Source: UBA5189 sp040389445
GTDB taxonomy: Bacteria > Chloroflexota > Limnocylindria > Limnocylindrales > CSP1-4
Reading direction: 5' to 3'
DNA: 64,000 nucleotides
Assembly: GCA_040389445.1 (NCBI GenBank)
Contig: JAZJZX010000003.1
Span: 85,479-149,478, forward strand
Every line of letters begins with the position of its first letter. Positions within the stretch are counted from its first letter, which is position 1. The notes beneath the pieces were generated by a model, which was given only the letters and a program-made list of their open reading frames with translations, was not told the DNA's origin and searched no databases. Shown here piece by piece: positions 7,328 to 16,913 of the stretch. Both the position numbers and the translations under genes were made by a program.

Positions 7328-10030
7328 ATGGTCTACCCTTTCGAGCGCATGTACATCGACGAATTCAAGCACCAACTGCCCGACCTCGACAGCAACGAGA
7401 CCACCGAATGGATCGAATCGCTCGATCAGGTGGTCAAGGACGAGGGCGAAACGCGCGCACGCTTCCTGCTGTTCAAGCTCCTCAAGCGGGCGCGACAGCT
7501 CCAGGTGGGCCTGCCGCCCCTCACGAACACCCGCTACATCAACACGATCAGCCCGGAGCAGGAGCCGTATTTCCCGGGCGATGAGGGGATCGAGCGCCGC
7601 ATTCGCCGGCTGATCCGCTGGAATGCGGTCGCCATGGTGCTCCGTGCCAACTCGCAGTTCGCCGGGATCGGCGGGCACCTCGCGACCTACGCCTCGGCGG
7701 CCACGCTCTACGAAGTCGGGTTCAACCACTTCTTCCGGGGCAAGGACGGCGAGGGCAGCGGCGACCAGATCTTCTACCAGGGTCACGCGGCACCGGGGAT
7801 CTACGCGCGCGCGTTCCTCGAAGGTCGGCTCAGCGAAGCGCAGCTGGACCATTTCCGCCGCGAGACGCCGCCCCAGGATGGGCTGTCGTCCTACCCGCAC
7901 CCCCGGCTCATGCCGGACTTCTGGGAGTTCCCGACCGTCTCGATGGGCCTCGGACCCATCAGCGCCATCTACCAGGCGCGCTACAACCGCTACCTCGAGA
8001 ATCGGGGACTCCTGGACACGTCGAAGTCGCGGGTGTGGGCGTTCCTCGGAGACGGCGAGACCGACGAGCCCGAGGCCCTCGGCGCGCTCCATGTCGCCGC
8101 CCGCGAGGGCCTGGACAACCTGACCTTCGTCGTCAACTGCAACCTCCAGCGGCTCGATGGACCGGTTCGCGGCAACGGCAAGATCATCCAGGAGCTCGAG
8201 GCGGTCTTCCGCGGCTCGGGCTGGAACGTGATCAAGGTGATCTGGGGCCGCGAGTGGGACGATCTCCTTGCTCGGGACGTGGACGGCACGCTCGTCGAGA
8301 AGATGAACACGACCGTCGACGGCGAGTTCCAGAAGTACTCCGTGGCCGGTGGCGCCTATATCCGTGAGCACTTCTTCGGCCCGGATCCGCGCCTCGGCAA
8401 GCTCGTGGAGCACCTGACCGACGACGACCTCGCCAAGCTTCGCCGCGGCGGCCACGACTACCACAAGGTCTACGCGGCCTACAAGGCGGCGACCGAGCAC
8501 CGTGACGTCCCGACCGTGATCCTCGCCAAGACCGTCAAGGGCTGGACGCTCGGGCCCGGTGTGGAAGCGCGGAACATCACCCACCAGGCCAAGAAGCTGT
8601 CCGAGGCGGAACTCAGGATCTTCCGCGACCGCCTCGAGCTGCCGATCCCGGACAGTCACCTCAAGGACGCCCCGTATTACCATCCGGGCCCCGATTCCGA
8701 GGAAGTCGAATACCTCCACGAACGACGGCGGGCCCTTGGCGGCGAGCTGCCGAAGCGGGTCGTTCGGTCCGCGCCCCTGCCCTCACCCAAGCCGACGTTC
8801 GACGCCGAATTTGCGGCCGGCAGCGCGACCCCGGTGTCGACGACGATGGTGTTTGCGCGGCTCCTGCGCAACCTCATCCGGGACGCGGATCTGGGTCCGC
8901 GGGTCGTCCCGATCATCCCGGACGAAGCGCGCACGTTCGGCCTCGATCCCCTGTTCAACGAAGTGGGGATCTACGCCAGCGCCGGGCAGCGGTATTCGCC
9001 CGTGGATTCCGAACTGGTCATGAAATATCGCGAGGCGATCGACGGGCAGGTCCTCGAGGAGGGCATCACCGAGGCCGGATCGATGGCCAGCTTCACCGCC
9101 GCCGCAACCTCGTATGCCACGCATGGCCACCCGATGATCCCCTTCTACATCTTCTACTCGATGTTCGGGTTCCAGCGGACGGGTGATCAGATCTGGGCGC
9201 TCGGCGACGCTCGCGGACGAGGCTTCCTCATGGGCGCGACCGCCGGGCGGACCACGCTCGCCGGCGAGGGTCTCCAGCACGATGACGGGCACAGCCACGT
9301 CCTCGCGTCCACCGTCCCGAACGTCCGGCAGTACGACCCCGCGTTCGCGTACGAGCTGGCCGCGGTGGTCCGCGACGGGATCGAGCGCATGTACGTGCAG
9401 GGGGAGGACGTCTTCTACTACGTCACGCTCTACAACGACAATTACGCACAGGCCGCGAAGCCCGAGGGCGTCGACGAGGGCCTGCTCCGTGGGATCTATC
9501 GGTTCGCCCCGGCTCCGAAACTCGGGCGCGGGGCCAGGCGTGTCCGACTGGTGGGATCCGGGGCCATCCTGCAGTCCGTCATCGCCGCCCAGGCCCTGCT
9601 CGCCGACAAGTTCGGCGTCGCGGCCGAGGTGTACTCGGCGCCGTCGTTCCCGCTGCTTCGACGCGAGGGCCTGGATGTGGACCGCTGGAACCGGCTCCAT
9701 CCGACGGCGAAGCCGCGCGTGCCGTACGTCGCGCAGGTCCTGGGGGCCGCTGGCGGTCCGATCGTGGCCGCTTCCGACTGGATGGCCACGATCCCACAGG
9801 GTGTCGAGCCCTGGGTACCGGCGACGTTCGTTGCCCTGGGCACCGACGGCTTCGGGCGCAGCGACACCCGGGAATCGCTGCGGTCCTACTTCGAGATCGA
9901 CGCCCCGCACGTGGCCGCCGCCGCGATGTCCGCCCTTGCCCGCGACGGCGCGATCACCGGCGAGGAGGCCGCGGCCGCGATCAGCGAACTCGGCATCGAT
10001 CCGGACAAGGCCGACCCCCGCTCCAGCTGA
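7328..10030 (+). CDS. aceE: Pyruvate dehydrogenase E1 component, homodimeric type
   Basis: A 900-residue TPP enzyme that decarboxylates pyruvate and acetylates lipoyl-E2. The length equals that of E. coli-type AceE (887). Opening residues DLDSNETTEWIESLDQVV, the substrate-site segment GHAAPGIYARAFLEGRL and the TPP/Mg motif (GDGETDEP at about 241, NCNLQRLDGPVRGNGK) are all in place. The transketolase C-terminal domains follow (EGITEAGSMASFTAAATSYA). The ATG at 7328 is preferred, with an ATG at 7349 as alternative. No lipoyl-E2 gene lies beside it. It depends on TPP, whose precursor is imported by ykoEDC at 43.8 kb. Confidence 0.96.
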   Translation: MVYPFERMYIDEFKHQLPDLDSNETTEWIESLDQVVKDEGETRARFLLFKLLKRARQLQVGLPPLTNTRYINTISPEQEPYFPGDEGIERRIRRLIRWNAVAMVLRANSQFAGIGGHLATYASAATLYEVGFNHFFRGKDGEGSGDQIFYQGHAAPGIYARAFLEGRLSEAQLDHFRRETPPQDGLSSYPHPRLMPDFWEFPTVSMGLGPISAIYQARYNRYLENRGLLDTSKSRVWAFLGDGETDEPEALGALHVAAREGLDNLTFVVNCNLQRLDGPVRGNGKIIQELEAVFRGSGWNVIKVIWGREWDDLLARDVDGTLVEKMNTTVDGEFQKYSVAGGAYIREHFFGPDPRLGKLVEHLTDDDLAKLRRGGHDYHKVYAAYKAATEHRDVPTVILAKTVKGWTLGPGVEARNITHQAKKLSEAELRIFRDRLELPIPDSHLKDAPYYHPGPDSEEVEYLHERRRALGGELPKRVVRSAPLPSPKPTFDAEFAAGSATPVSTTMVFARLLRNLIRDADLGPRVVPIIPDEARTFGLDPLFNEVGIYASAGQRYSPVDSELVMKYREAIDGQVLEEGITEAGSMASFTAAATSYATHGHPMIPFYIFYSMFGFQRTGDQIWALGDARGRGFLMGATAGRTTLAGEGLQHDDGHSHVLASTVPNVRQYDPAFAYELAAVVRDGIERMYVQGEDVFYYVTLYNDNYAQAAKPEGVDEGLLRGIYRFAPAPKLGRGARRVRLVGSGAILQSVIAAQALLADKFGVAAEVYSAPSFPLLRREGLDVDRWNRLHPTAKPRVPYVAQVLGAAGGPIVAASDWMATIPQGVEPWVPATFVALGTDGFGRSDTRESLRSYFEIDAPHVAAAAMSALARDGAITGEEAAAAISELGIDPDKADPRSS

Positions 10031-10225
10031 CCGGGTCGCTTCCCGGATCGCGCCGGCCCCGGGGCGGTGCGGTTGGACGGCGCGCAGGATCGCTGTGGCG
10101 CTGCGGTAAGGCTGCCTGTCATTGTTTGACAAGGGCGCTTGCGCAATCCCGAGTGCCCGGCTAGGATTTGCGAGCGCTGGTGCCGCAGACGAACGTGGCG
10201 AGCGCCGTTTGCCAGGAGTTGCACA

Positions 10226-11095
10226 GTGGATTTCGGCGCACTGATCAGCGGCGCGCTCATTGGTCTGCGCGAAGGCGTCGAAGCGGCGCTCATCGTCGCC
10301 ATCGTCCTCGCGTACCTCGTCCGGACGGGCAATGGACATCACGCGGGCAAGGTCTGGCTTGGCGCCGGAGCCGCAGCCGCGCTCAGCGCCGTCGTCGGCG
10401 GGGCCCTGTTCCTCACCGTGGGTGCGCTCCGGGAGCCGTATGAGCAGCTCTTCGAGGGCACGACCATGCTGCTCGCCGCCATCGTCGTGACGTGGATGCT
10501 CTTCTGGATGCGCCGACAGTCGGCCGGCCTCAAGGGTGAGCTCCAGGCGGCCGTGGACCGAACGCTCGGCGAAGGATCGGCCATCGGCCTTGCCGTCCTC
10601 GCGTTCACCGCGGTCATTCGGGAAGGCGTCGAGACCGCGCTGTTCCTGGCAGGCCAGGCCACGTCTCTCGCCGCCTCGGCCGGCAGCGTTGCCCTGGGCG
10701 CGTTGTTCGGACTGCTGGTCGCCGCCCTCATCGGTTGGGGCTTCTATCGGGGCAGCCGGGCGGTGGATCTGCGCAAGTTCTTCCGCTGGACCGGAATCGC
10801 CCTCGTGTTCATCGCGGCTGGTCTCCTCTCGAACGCGATTCACGAGTTCATCGAGGTCGCCGGAATTGCCGGGATACCCGTCCTCGGCTCCCAGCAGGCG
10901 TTCGACATCAGCGCCGTGCTTTCCCACGACACCGGGATCGGACAATTCCTGCGCGCCGTCTTCGGCTACAGCGCGTCACCGGAGGTCCTGACCCTCATCG
11001 TGCATATCGGTTACGTGGTCGGTGTCCTGTGGCTGTATCTGCGACCCCTGCAGCCGCCGGTTCGACCGGCTGCGCCCTCGACGGCCGGGGCCTGA
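10226..11095 (+). CDS. FTR1-family high-affinity iron permease
   Basis: A 289-residue, seven-helix membrane protein. The two iron-binding REGxE motifs lie in helices 1 and 4: REGVE at 15-19 and REGVE at 132-136. These are the FTR1/EfeU signature. The GTG at 10226 follows GGAG at 10214-10217. No EfeO or EfeB partner is beside it, so it may be a stand-alone permease or work with remote partners. The 195 bp upstream hold no gene. The gene ends next to a 14-bp tandem array and assembly gap. Confidence 0.93.
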   Translation: MDFGALISGALIGLREGVEAALIVAIVLAYLVRTGNGHHAGKVWLGAGAAAALSAVVGGALFLTVGALREPYEQLFEGTTMLLAAIVVTWMLFWMRRQSAGLKGELQAAVDRTLGEGSAIGLAVLAFTAVIREGVETALFLAGQATSLAASAGSVALGALFGLLVAALIGWGFYRGSRAVDLRKFFRWTGIALVFIAAGLLSNAIHEFIEVAGIAGIPVLGSQQAFDISAVLSHDTGIGQFLRAVFGYSASPEVLTLIVHIGYVVGVLWLYLRPLQPPVRPAAPSTAGA

Positions 11096-11277
11096 CGGGC
11101 GGGGGCCTGACGGGCGGGGCCTGACGGGCGGGGCCTGACGGGCGGGGCCTGACGGGCGGGGCCTGACGGGNNNNNNNNNNNNNNNNNNNNNNNNNNNNNN
11201 NNNNNNNNNNNNNNNNNNNNNNNNNNNNNNNNNNNNNNNNNNNNNNNNNNNNNNNNNNNNNNNNNNNNNNCGGGGCC
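11096..11277. repeat. 14-bp tandem repeat with 100-N assembly gap
   Basis: Copies of GGCGGGGCCTGACG (first unit slightly different) run from just after the FTR1 stop to 11170. They are interrupted by N at 11171-11270 and resume at 11271. The true repeat number is unknown because the gap falls inside the array. It lies between the convergent ends of FTR1 and the sugar dehydrogenase. Confidence 0.9.
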
Positions 11278-11287
11278 TGGCCGCCGG

Positions 11288-12598
11288 TCAGCGCGTCGAG
11301 GCGACGATCCGCGAGATGGTTCCGTCGAGGTTCGCTGCGTAGAGTTCGCCGTCGGCATCCTCGCCGAAGGCCGCGATCCCGGCACCCGCCGTCCCGACCC
11401 TGACCGGCTCCACGGGTCCCGAGTTCGCGGCGTCGAGGGCCCACAGCCGGCCCGAGCAGTAGTCGGCGAAGAGGTACCCGCCCACCAGCAGCGGCTGCGC
11501 CTCACCCCGATAGACCGCGCCCCCGATGACGGTGCAACCGAGGTCATGGCCGTATTCCGTCACGGGCAGTGTCAGCCCGGCAGTGCTGCAGCCGCTCTTC
11601 GGGGCGAAGCAGTGGGCACCCTCCATCGCGTTCCAGCCGAAGTTGTTGCCGCCGACGCCGTCCCGGGCAACATCGATCTCCTCCCAGTCGCCCTGGCCCA
11701 CGTCGCCGATCCAGAGGTCGCCGGTGACCCGGTCGAACGCCATCCGCCACGGGTTGCGCAGGCCGGTCAGCCAGATCTCCGGTCGCACGGTCGAACGTCG
11801 CACGAACGGGTTGTCGGGAGGAACCAGGTAGGGAGCCTGCTCGCCGGCATCCACGTTGACATCGATCCGGAGCACCTTGCCGAGCAGCGTGTCGAGACGC
11901 TGCCCGTTGCCGAGCGGATCTCCGCCGCCGCCGCCATCGCCGAGCGAGACATACAGCATGCCGTCCGGCCCGAATGCGACCGCCCCGCCGTTGTGGTTGG
12001 GGTACGGCTGGTCCACCGTGATGATCGTTGCCTGCGTCGTGGGATCCAGCCGGTCGGGATCGGTTGCCGAGACCCAGTACGACGCGACGACCGTGTTTCC
12101 ATCCACATCCGTGTAGTCGACGAAGACGCGCGGATCTGCCGGAAACTCCGGGTGGACGGCGACTCCGAGAAGTCCCTGCTCTCCGCCCGTCGAGACCAGC
12201 GACCGAAGGTCGAGGAGCGGGTCCCGGGCCGCGGAACCGTCTCGCAGGATCCAGATCCGTCCGTCCTTGGCGGCCACGAACAGCCGCCCGGAACCATCCG
12301 ATGGCGCGGCGAATGCCAATGGCCCGCCCGCCACGTTCGCGATCGGCTCGAGGGTCACGGAGATCGCCCCTGGATCGAACGACGCGGGGGGCGAGGCGCC
12401 CGGCGAGGAGCCCGTCGTGGGCCCGGGCACGCCGGTCGCGGGACGCGAAGGGGCCTCGCTGGCAACGACTGGCGTCGATCCCGAAGGCGACGGCCCCGGG
12501 GACACGGACGCGTTGCATGCGGCCAGCGCCAACAGCCCGGCCGCGGCGGCCACCAGCAGGTGGGTGGGTCCGGATCCGGCTGACGATCGTCGGTTCAC
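11288..12598 (-). CDS. PQQ-dependent sugar dehydrogenase-type lipoprotein (GSDH family)
   Basis: A 436-residue exported lipoprotein: signal with lipobox ALAAC, a Ser/Pro/Thr-rich linker of about 60 residues, then a six-bladed propeller of the glucose/sorbosone dehydrogenase family. Typical segments are GEQGLLGVAVHPEF, PYPNHNGGAVAFGPDGMLYV, LGDGGGGGDP, GKVLRIDV, RNPWRMAFDR and GDVGQGDWEEID. The family oxidises aldoses or sorbosone with PQQ, though many members have unproved substrates. PQQ genes are absent from the window. It is divergent from the cupin gene with only about 54 bp between, so they share a promoter region. Confidence 0.9.
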   Translation of the reverse strand: MNRRSSAGSGPTHLLVAAAAGLLALAACNASVSPGPSPSGSTPVVASEAPSRPATGVPGPTTGSSPGASPPASFDPGAISVTLEPIANVAGGPLAFAAPSDGSGRLFVAAKDGRIWILRDGSAARDPLLDLRSLVSTGGEQGLLGVAVHPEFPADPRVFVDYTDVDGNTVVASYWVSATDPDRLDPTTQATIITVDQPYPNHNGGAVAFGPDGMLYVSLGDGGGGGDPLGNGQRLDTLLGKVLRIDVNVDAGEQAPYLVPPDNPFVRRSTVRPEIWLTGLRNPWRMAFDRVTGDLWIGDVGQGDWEEIDVARDGVGGNNFGWNAMEGAHCFAPKSGCSTAGLTLPVTEYGHDLGCTVIGGAVYRGEAQPLLVGGYLFADYCSGRLWALDAANSGPVEPVRVGTAGAGIAAFGEDADGELYAANLDGTISRIVASTR

Positions 12599-12652
12599 CG
12601 TGCGAATCTACGATGAACCTGGACATCGAACCTGTGACTCGCCGGAGGACCC

Positions 12653-12982
12653 GTGGACGCCTTCGAACTCGACGAACTCCGCTCCGACCGCCTGGTCTCG
12701 GGCCGGGCCTATCTGGAGTTCATCCGAAGGCCCGATCTGTCGGTCGGGCTGTACGAGTTGCCGGTCGGCGGCATCGATCCCCAGGGCCCCCACACCGAGG
12801 ACGAGGTCTACTACGTCGTCTCAGGCCGGGCGACGATCACGGTGGGCGACGAGGAGCGGGCGGTTGTGGCGGGCTCCGTGGTGTTCGTGGCCGCGGAAGT
12901 CGCTCATCGCTTCCACGACATCGAGCAAGACCTCGTGATCATCGTGGCGTTCGGTCCGGCCGAGGGCAGCCGTGCAGGCTGA
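12653..12982 (+). CDS. Cupin domain protein
   Basis: A 109-residue single-domain cupin. Motif 1 is GPHTEDEVYYVVSGRATITV (HxxxE with a metal-type His and Glu) and motif 2 is GSVVFVAAEVAHRF. Such small cupins bind a metal and a small ligand, or act as isomerases or sensors; the ligand here is unknown. It starts at a GTG, divergent from the sugar dehydrogenase. Its end converges on the DUF72 gene about 65 bp away. Confidence 0.88.
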   Translation: MDAFELDELRSDRLVSGRAYLEFIRRPDLSVGLYELPVGGIDPQGPHTEDEVYYVVSGRATITVGDEERAVVAGSVVFVAAEVAHRFHDIEQDLVIIVAFGPAEGSRAG

Positions 12983-13046
12983 GGGCGGCGCAGCCCGATC
13001 AATCGTGGCCTGAGCGAGCGTGGCGCCGGTGGCTCGAGCCGGCCGG

Positions 13047-13847
13047 TCACGCCGGTCCTTGATCCCGGCGGCCGGGGGTCCGGGTCTCGGGATCGCTCCC
13101 GCCCATCAGCGCGGTCATTTCCGCGGCCAGTTCCGCGGCCCGGCCGGAGTCGTCGTGGCGGAAGAACACGAACGCCGGATGTCCCGCATCGAGAAACGGC
13201 TGGATGCGCGCGGCCCATGCCGCGAGTTCCGGGATGGTGTAGTCGTGGCGACGTAGCCGGAGATACAGGCCCGTGCCCGTGACGCGAATATCGGGTGGGA
13301 CCTCGGAATCGGGAAGCTCGGTGGTACAAAGCACGGCGCCCGCCTCCCGCAGCGCCGCAAAGGTCGCATCGACGTGCCACGACGCATGGAGGAACTCCAT
13401 CACCAGCGGGATCGATCGAGGCCAGGCAGCCAGCAGCCGACCCAGTGCGGCATCGGACGTCCCGTCGTCGCGGCGATGGATGTTCTCCGGCAGGCGAAAG
13501 AGCACGGCCCCAAGGCGATCCCCGAACCCGTCCAGGCGCTCCGTCAGCCATGCGACGCTCTCCTCGGGGGTCGTCATCAGGGCCCGCATCGAGGCACCGC
13601 GCTGGGCCTTCACGACGAACCGGAACTCGGTCGGCACCGCCGCACACCACGCCGCGATCCGCTCCGCGGTCGGTCGTTGGTAGAAGGTGTTGTTCAGTTC
13701 CACCGTCCCGAGCCGGGAGGCGAAGAAGGCGAGACGGTTGGCGTCGGGCAGTCCGCGCGGGTAGAAGCGCGGCGCCCAGTCGGGGTACGCAAACCCGGAT
13801 GTTCCGCCGAGCAGGCGACCGGCAGGGCTGCCGAGACCGCGGATCAG
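13047..13847 (-). CDS. DUF72 domain protein (YecE-like)
   Basis: A TIM-barrel protein of the DUF72 family: GTSGFAYPDWAPRFYP at the start, then TVELNNTFYQRPTAE, FVVKAQRG, LGAVLFRLPENIH, PLVMEFLHASW and a C-terminal FVFFRHDDSGRAA. The function of the family is unknown. The protein must begin near LIRGLGSPAGRLLGG. No ATG, GTG or TTG lies there, so either a CTG at 13847 overlapping the MarR stop (CTGA) is used, or a GTG at 13964 lying 121 bp inside the MarR gene. Close coupling with marR on the same strand suggests one transcript. Confidence 0.85.
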   Translation of the reverse strand: MIRGLGSPAGRLLGGTSGFAYPDWAPRFYPRGLPDANRLAFFASRLGTVELNNTFYQRPTAERIAAWCAAVPTEFRFVVKAQRGASMRALMTTPEESVAWLTERLDGFGDRLGAVLFRLPENIHRRDDGTSDAALGRLLAAWPRSIPLVMEFLHASWHVDATFAALREAGAVLCTTELPDSEVPPDIRVTGTGLYLRLRRHDYTIPELAAWAARIQPFLDAGHPAFVFFRHDDSGRAAELAAEMTALMGGSDPETRTPGRRDQGPA

Positions 13848-14419
13848 GCTCGTGCGGTCGACTCGGCGATCGGAGCGCCGGCGCCGGATTCGGCGCGGGC
13901 ATCGTCGGCCGCGTCGGCTGCCTTGCCGTCGAAGCCGTGGTCGCACGGAGCGGCCGAGGCGCACAGGCGCGAAGCAACGGCGCTCATCGCACGTTCGACC
14001 ACCGCCATGTCGTCGCCGTCGATGGCCCCGTAGAAGTGGTCCCGGATGCCCGCGAGGTGCGTCGGCGCGGCGGCTCGCAGCCGCGCTGCCCCGCTGCCAG
14101 TGAGCGATGCTTCAGCACCGCGAGCGTCGCTGGAGCAGCTGGTTCGCTCGACCAGGCCGTCGTCCACGAGCCGGTCGACGAGGCGCGTCACGCCGCTCTT
14201 GGAGAGGAGCAGTGAATCGGCCAATCGGCCCATCCGCAGCCGATGATCCTGTGCCTCGGCAAGATGGAGGAGCGTCTCGTACTCCTGGAGCGAAAGGGCG
14301 TGTCGGCTCCGGAGGTCCTCATCCAGGCGACGGGCCAGCCGCGCGTGCGCGTGCAGGAAGGACCGCCAGGGACCGAGGTCCATGGCGCGAGGACGTTGGG
14401 GGGCGCTGCGCTCTGTCAC
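13844..14419 (-). CDS. MarR-family transcriptional regulator
   Basis: A 191-residue winged-helix repressor. The helical dimerisation N-terminus is followed by LSLQEYETLLHL, the recognition helix SLLLSKSGVTRLVDRLVDDG and wing residues. Members sense phenolics, oxidants or drugs and often control an adjacent gene. Here the nearest partners are the DUF72 gene downstream (overlap of 4 bp) and the aminotransferase upstream on the same strand. The C-terminal 40 residues (Ala/Asp/Gly-rich, with CASAAPCDHGF) are longer than usual. The ligand is unknown. Confidence 0.9.
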   Translation of the reverse strand: MTERSAPQRPRAMDLGPWRSFLHAHARLARRLDEDLRSRHALSLQEYETLLHLAEAQDHRLRMGRLADSLLLSKSGVTRLVDRLVDDGLVERTSCSSDARGAEASLTGSGAARLRAAAPTHLAGIRDHFYGAIDGDDMAVVERAMSAVASRLCASAAPCDHGFDGKAADAADDARAESGAGAPIAESTARA

Positions 14420-14487
14420 CCGCCCATCCTACCCCGGGGAGTCGTTGCATGGCCAACGATTCCGCAGACCGAGTCCCGGATGGACGT

Positions 14488-15606
14488 TCAGCGACGTCCG
14501 GATTCGACGGCGTCGGAGAGGGCTCGCAGGCCGCCGGCGAGCTCAGCGGGCGTCGGCCACCCGAATCCGAGCCGGAAGCTGCGCCGGGATTGTTCGAACC
14601 AGTGGCCGGGACCCACCACCGTGCCGTGATCCTCGAACAGGGCGGCGTAGAACCGGTCAAGGTCGATCTCGATGCCGTCCCGGAGCTGGGGAAATCCGAC
14701 CGCGCCGCCGGCCGGGGCCACCCATTCGAACGAAGAATCCGCGATCCACGCTGCGACCGTGTCGCGAGCGACCATGACGCCACTGCGCAGCCCGGGGAGC
14801 CAGATCTCGCGCCGCTCGAGCGCAGCCAGGGCAATGGTCTCGTCCACGACCGAGTTCGCGATGACGATCTGCTCCTTCGCCGCGAGCAGCGTCTCGAACA
14901 GCGCGCCATCCCTTGTCGCCAGCCAGCCGATGCGGATCCCGGGAATGCCGTACGCCTTGGAGAGACTGGACACGCCGATCACCCGATCGGACAGGGCCGC
15001 ACCGGGCGTGGTCGGCGACCCGAACGTCAGGTCCCGATACGTTTCGTCCAGGAGAAGGCGGGCCGTGGGGTGGCGCTCGACGAGCTCGATGATCGTCCGA
15101 AGGTCCGCCTCGGAGATGACGGCGCCGGTGGGGTTGCCGGGAGTGGTGAGCGAGACGAGCGTGGTCCGATCCGTCATTGCCCCGGCCACCCGGTCCGGCG
15201 TCACGCGCCAGCCCGTCTCCCGGGTCGTGTCCAGGAAGGTGACCTGCGCCCCGATGGCGCGCGGCGTTTCCACGTTGGTCGCGTAATTCGGGCGGGCAAT
15301 CACCACGTGATCGCCGGGCCGGATGCAGGTCGTGTTCACCAGGAAGAGGGCGGCCGCAGCGCCCGGCGTGACGATGATCGCGTCGGAGGGCACGGCCCAC
15401 AGGCTCGCTATCTGGTCGCGCAACCCGGGCAGACCAAGGTGGTCGCCGTAGGCGAGGACCAGGCGTGCCAGCCTGTCGGGCAGGTCCGGGTCGAGATCGC
15501 CCAGGACGAGATCGCGAACCGAACTCTCCGCGAGGTTGTGGCGTATCCGGTGGTAGCCGAATTGTTCCGGCGACTCGATCTCGATGGGCATTCGTCGATA
15601 GCGCAT
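14488..15606 (-). CDS. PLP-dependent aminotransferase, class I/II
   Basis: A fold-type I aminotransferase of about 372 residues. The PLP lysine lies in SSLSKAYGIPGIRIGW. Other fold motifs are TPGAAAALFLV (phosphate site), TTPGNPTGAVIS and LLLDETYRDLTF (Asp contacting the pyridine N). The ATG at 15606 is chosen; an ATG at 15591 is also possible. It is divergent from the cysteine-desulfurase-like gene (57 bp apart), so the two probably share control. The substrate cannot be assigned; it resembles the capreomycidine-synthase/aspartate-aminotransferase side of the family. Confidence 0.9.
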   Translation of the reverse strand: MRYRRMPIEIESPEQFGYHRIRHNLAESSVRDLVLGDLDPDLPDRLARLVLAYGDHLGLPGLRDQIASLWAVPSDAIIVTPGAAAALFLVNTTCIRPGDHVVIARPNYATNVETPRAIGAQVTFLDTTRETGWRVTPDRVAGAMTDRTTLVSLTTPGNPTGAVISEADLRTIIELVERHPTARLLLDETYRDLTFGSPTTPGAALSDRVIGVSSLSKAYGIPGIRIGWLATRDGALFETLLAAKEQIVIANSVVDETIALAALERREIWLPGLRSGVMVARDTVAAWIADSSFEWVAPAGGAVGFPQLRDGIEIDLDRFYAALFEDHGTVVGPGHWFEQSRRSFRLGFGWPTPAELAGGLRALSDAVESGRR

Positions 15607-15662
15607 GGTCGGGCAGTGTAGGGCGCGCACGCGGCGGCCCGCCGCCCGGTAGGATCGGGGCC

Positions 15663-16913
15663 ATGACCACCCTCGACATCGACGCCCTGCGCCTGCGCTT
15701 TCCCGCCCTCTCCCGGATGCACGGCGGGCATCCCTATATCTATTTCGATGGCCCCGGTGGGACGCAGGTTCCCGCGTCGGTGATCGAGGCCGTGGCTCGC
15801 TACTACGAGACGTCCAATGCCAACCACGGAGGAACCTTCGCGACCTCCGAGATTTCCGACGCGCTGGTAGCCGACGCGCACGCCGCCATCGCCGACTTCC
15901 TCGGGGTGACCGCCGGCGAGATCGTTCTCGGAGCGAACATGACCACGCTCACCTTCCACCTCAGTCGTTCCATCGCGGCGACCTTCGGGCCGGGTGACGA
16001 GATCGTGGTCACCGGACTGGATCACGCGGCGAACGTGGATCCTTGGATCGCGATGGCCAGGGATCGCGATCTCGTGATCCGCTGGTGGGAACCGCGCCTC
16101 GACGACTGCACGCTGCATCTGGAGGACCTGGAGTCCGTCCTCTCGCCGCGCACGCGGCTGGTCGCCGCCGGCTGGGCTTCCAATGCCGTGGGAACCATCA
16201 ATCCCGTCGCGGAGATCGTGGCGCTGGCGCATGCCGCCGGGGCGTGGGCATACGTCGACGCGGTCCACGCGGCGCCCCATCTGGCCGTCGACGCCCGGGC
16301 CGTCGGCGCGGACTTCGTGGCCTGTTCGGTCTACAAGTTCTTCGGACCGCACGTTGGGGCGGTCTATGGCCGGGCGTCGGTTCTCGAAGGCCTTCCCACG
16401 TACAAGGTGCGACCGTCGGACTCGCGATTTGAGACCGGCACGGGCAACTTCGAGGGCTATGCCGGCGCCCGTGCGGCCATCGGCTACCTCGAGGACGTCG
16501 GGGTCATGGCCGGTGCCGCGGCCGAGGCCACGCGACGCGACAGGCTGCTCGCGGCGATGGCCGCGATCCGGGCCGTTGAGATGACCCTCTACCAACGCCT
16601 CCACGACGGCCTCGCCGCGATCGACGGTGTGCGCCTGTTCGGCATCACGGATTCCGGCCGATTCGACCGCCGGACGCCGACCGCCGCCCTCACCGTCGCC
16701 GGGGTGCCGTCGCACGATGTGGCCACGATGCTGGGGGCCGAGGGTATCGCCGTCTGGGATGGCGACTTCTACGCCACCGGCCTCATCGAACGGCTCGGCC
16801 TTGCCGACACGGGCGGCATCGTGCGCATCGGGTTGACTCACTACAACACCGCGGCCGAGGTGGACCGGCTGCTCGAGGCCCTCGACCGCATCGCCGCCAG
16901 GGCGTCGCGGTGA
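15663..16913 (+). CDS. Cysteine desulfurase-like protein
   Basis: A 416-residue class-V PLP enzyme. It starts YIYFDGPGGTQVPASVIEAV and has ANHGG, LDHAANVDPW, YVDAVHAAPH and the PLP lysine in CSVYKFFGPHVG. This matches the TIGR01976-type cysteine desulfurase-like group, which differs from SufS/IscS and whose true substrate is unclear. No Fe-S assembly genes are nearby, so a role in amino-acid catabolism with its neighbours is at least as likely. Its stop overlaps the next start (GTGA). Confidence 0.88.
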   Translation: MTTLDIDALRLRFPALSRMHGGHPYIYFDGPGGTQVPASVIEAVARYYETSNANHGGTFATSEISDALVADAHAAIADFLGVTAGEIVLGANMTTLTFHLSRSIAATFGPGDEIVVTGLDHAANVDPWIAMARDRDLVIRWWEPRLDDCTLHLEDLESVLSPRTRLVAAGWASNAVGTINPVAEIVALAHAAGAWAYVDAVHAAPHLAVDARAVGADFVACSVYKFFGPHVGAVYGRASVLEGLPTYKVRPSDSRFETGTGNFEGYAGARAAIGYLEDVGVMAGAAAEATRRDRLLAAMAAIRAVEMTLYQRLHDGLAAIDGVRLFGITDSGRFDRRTPTAALTVAGVPSHDVATMLGAEGIAVWDGDFYATGLIERLGLADTGGIVRIGLTHYNTAAEVDRLLEALDRIAARASR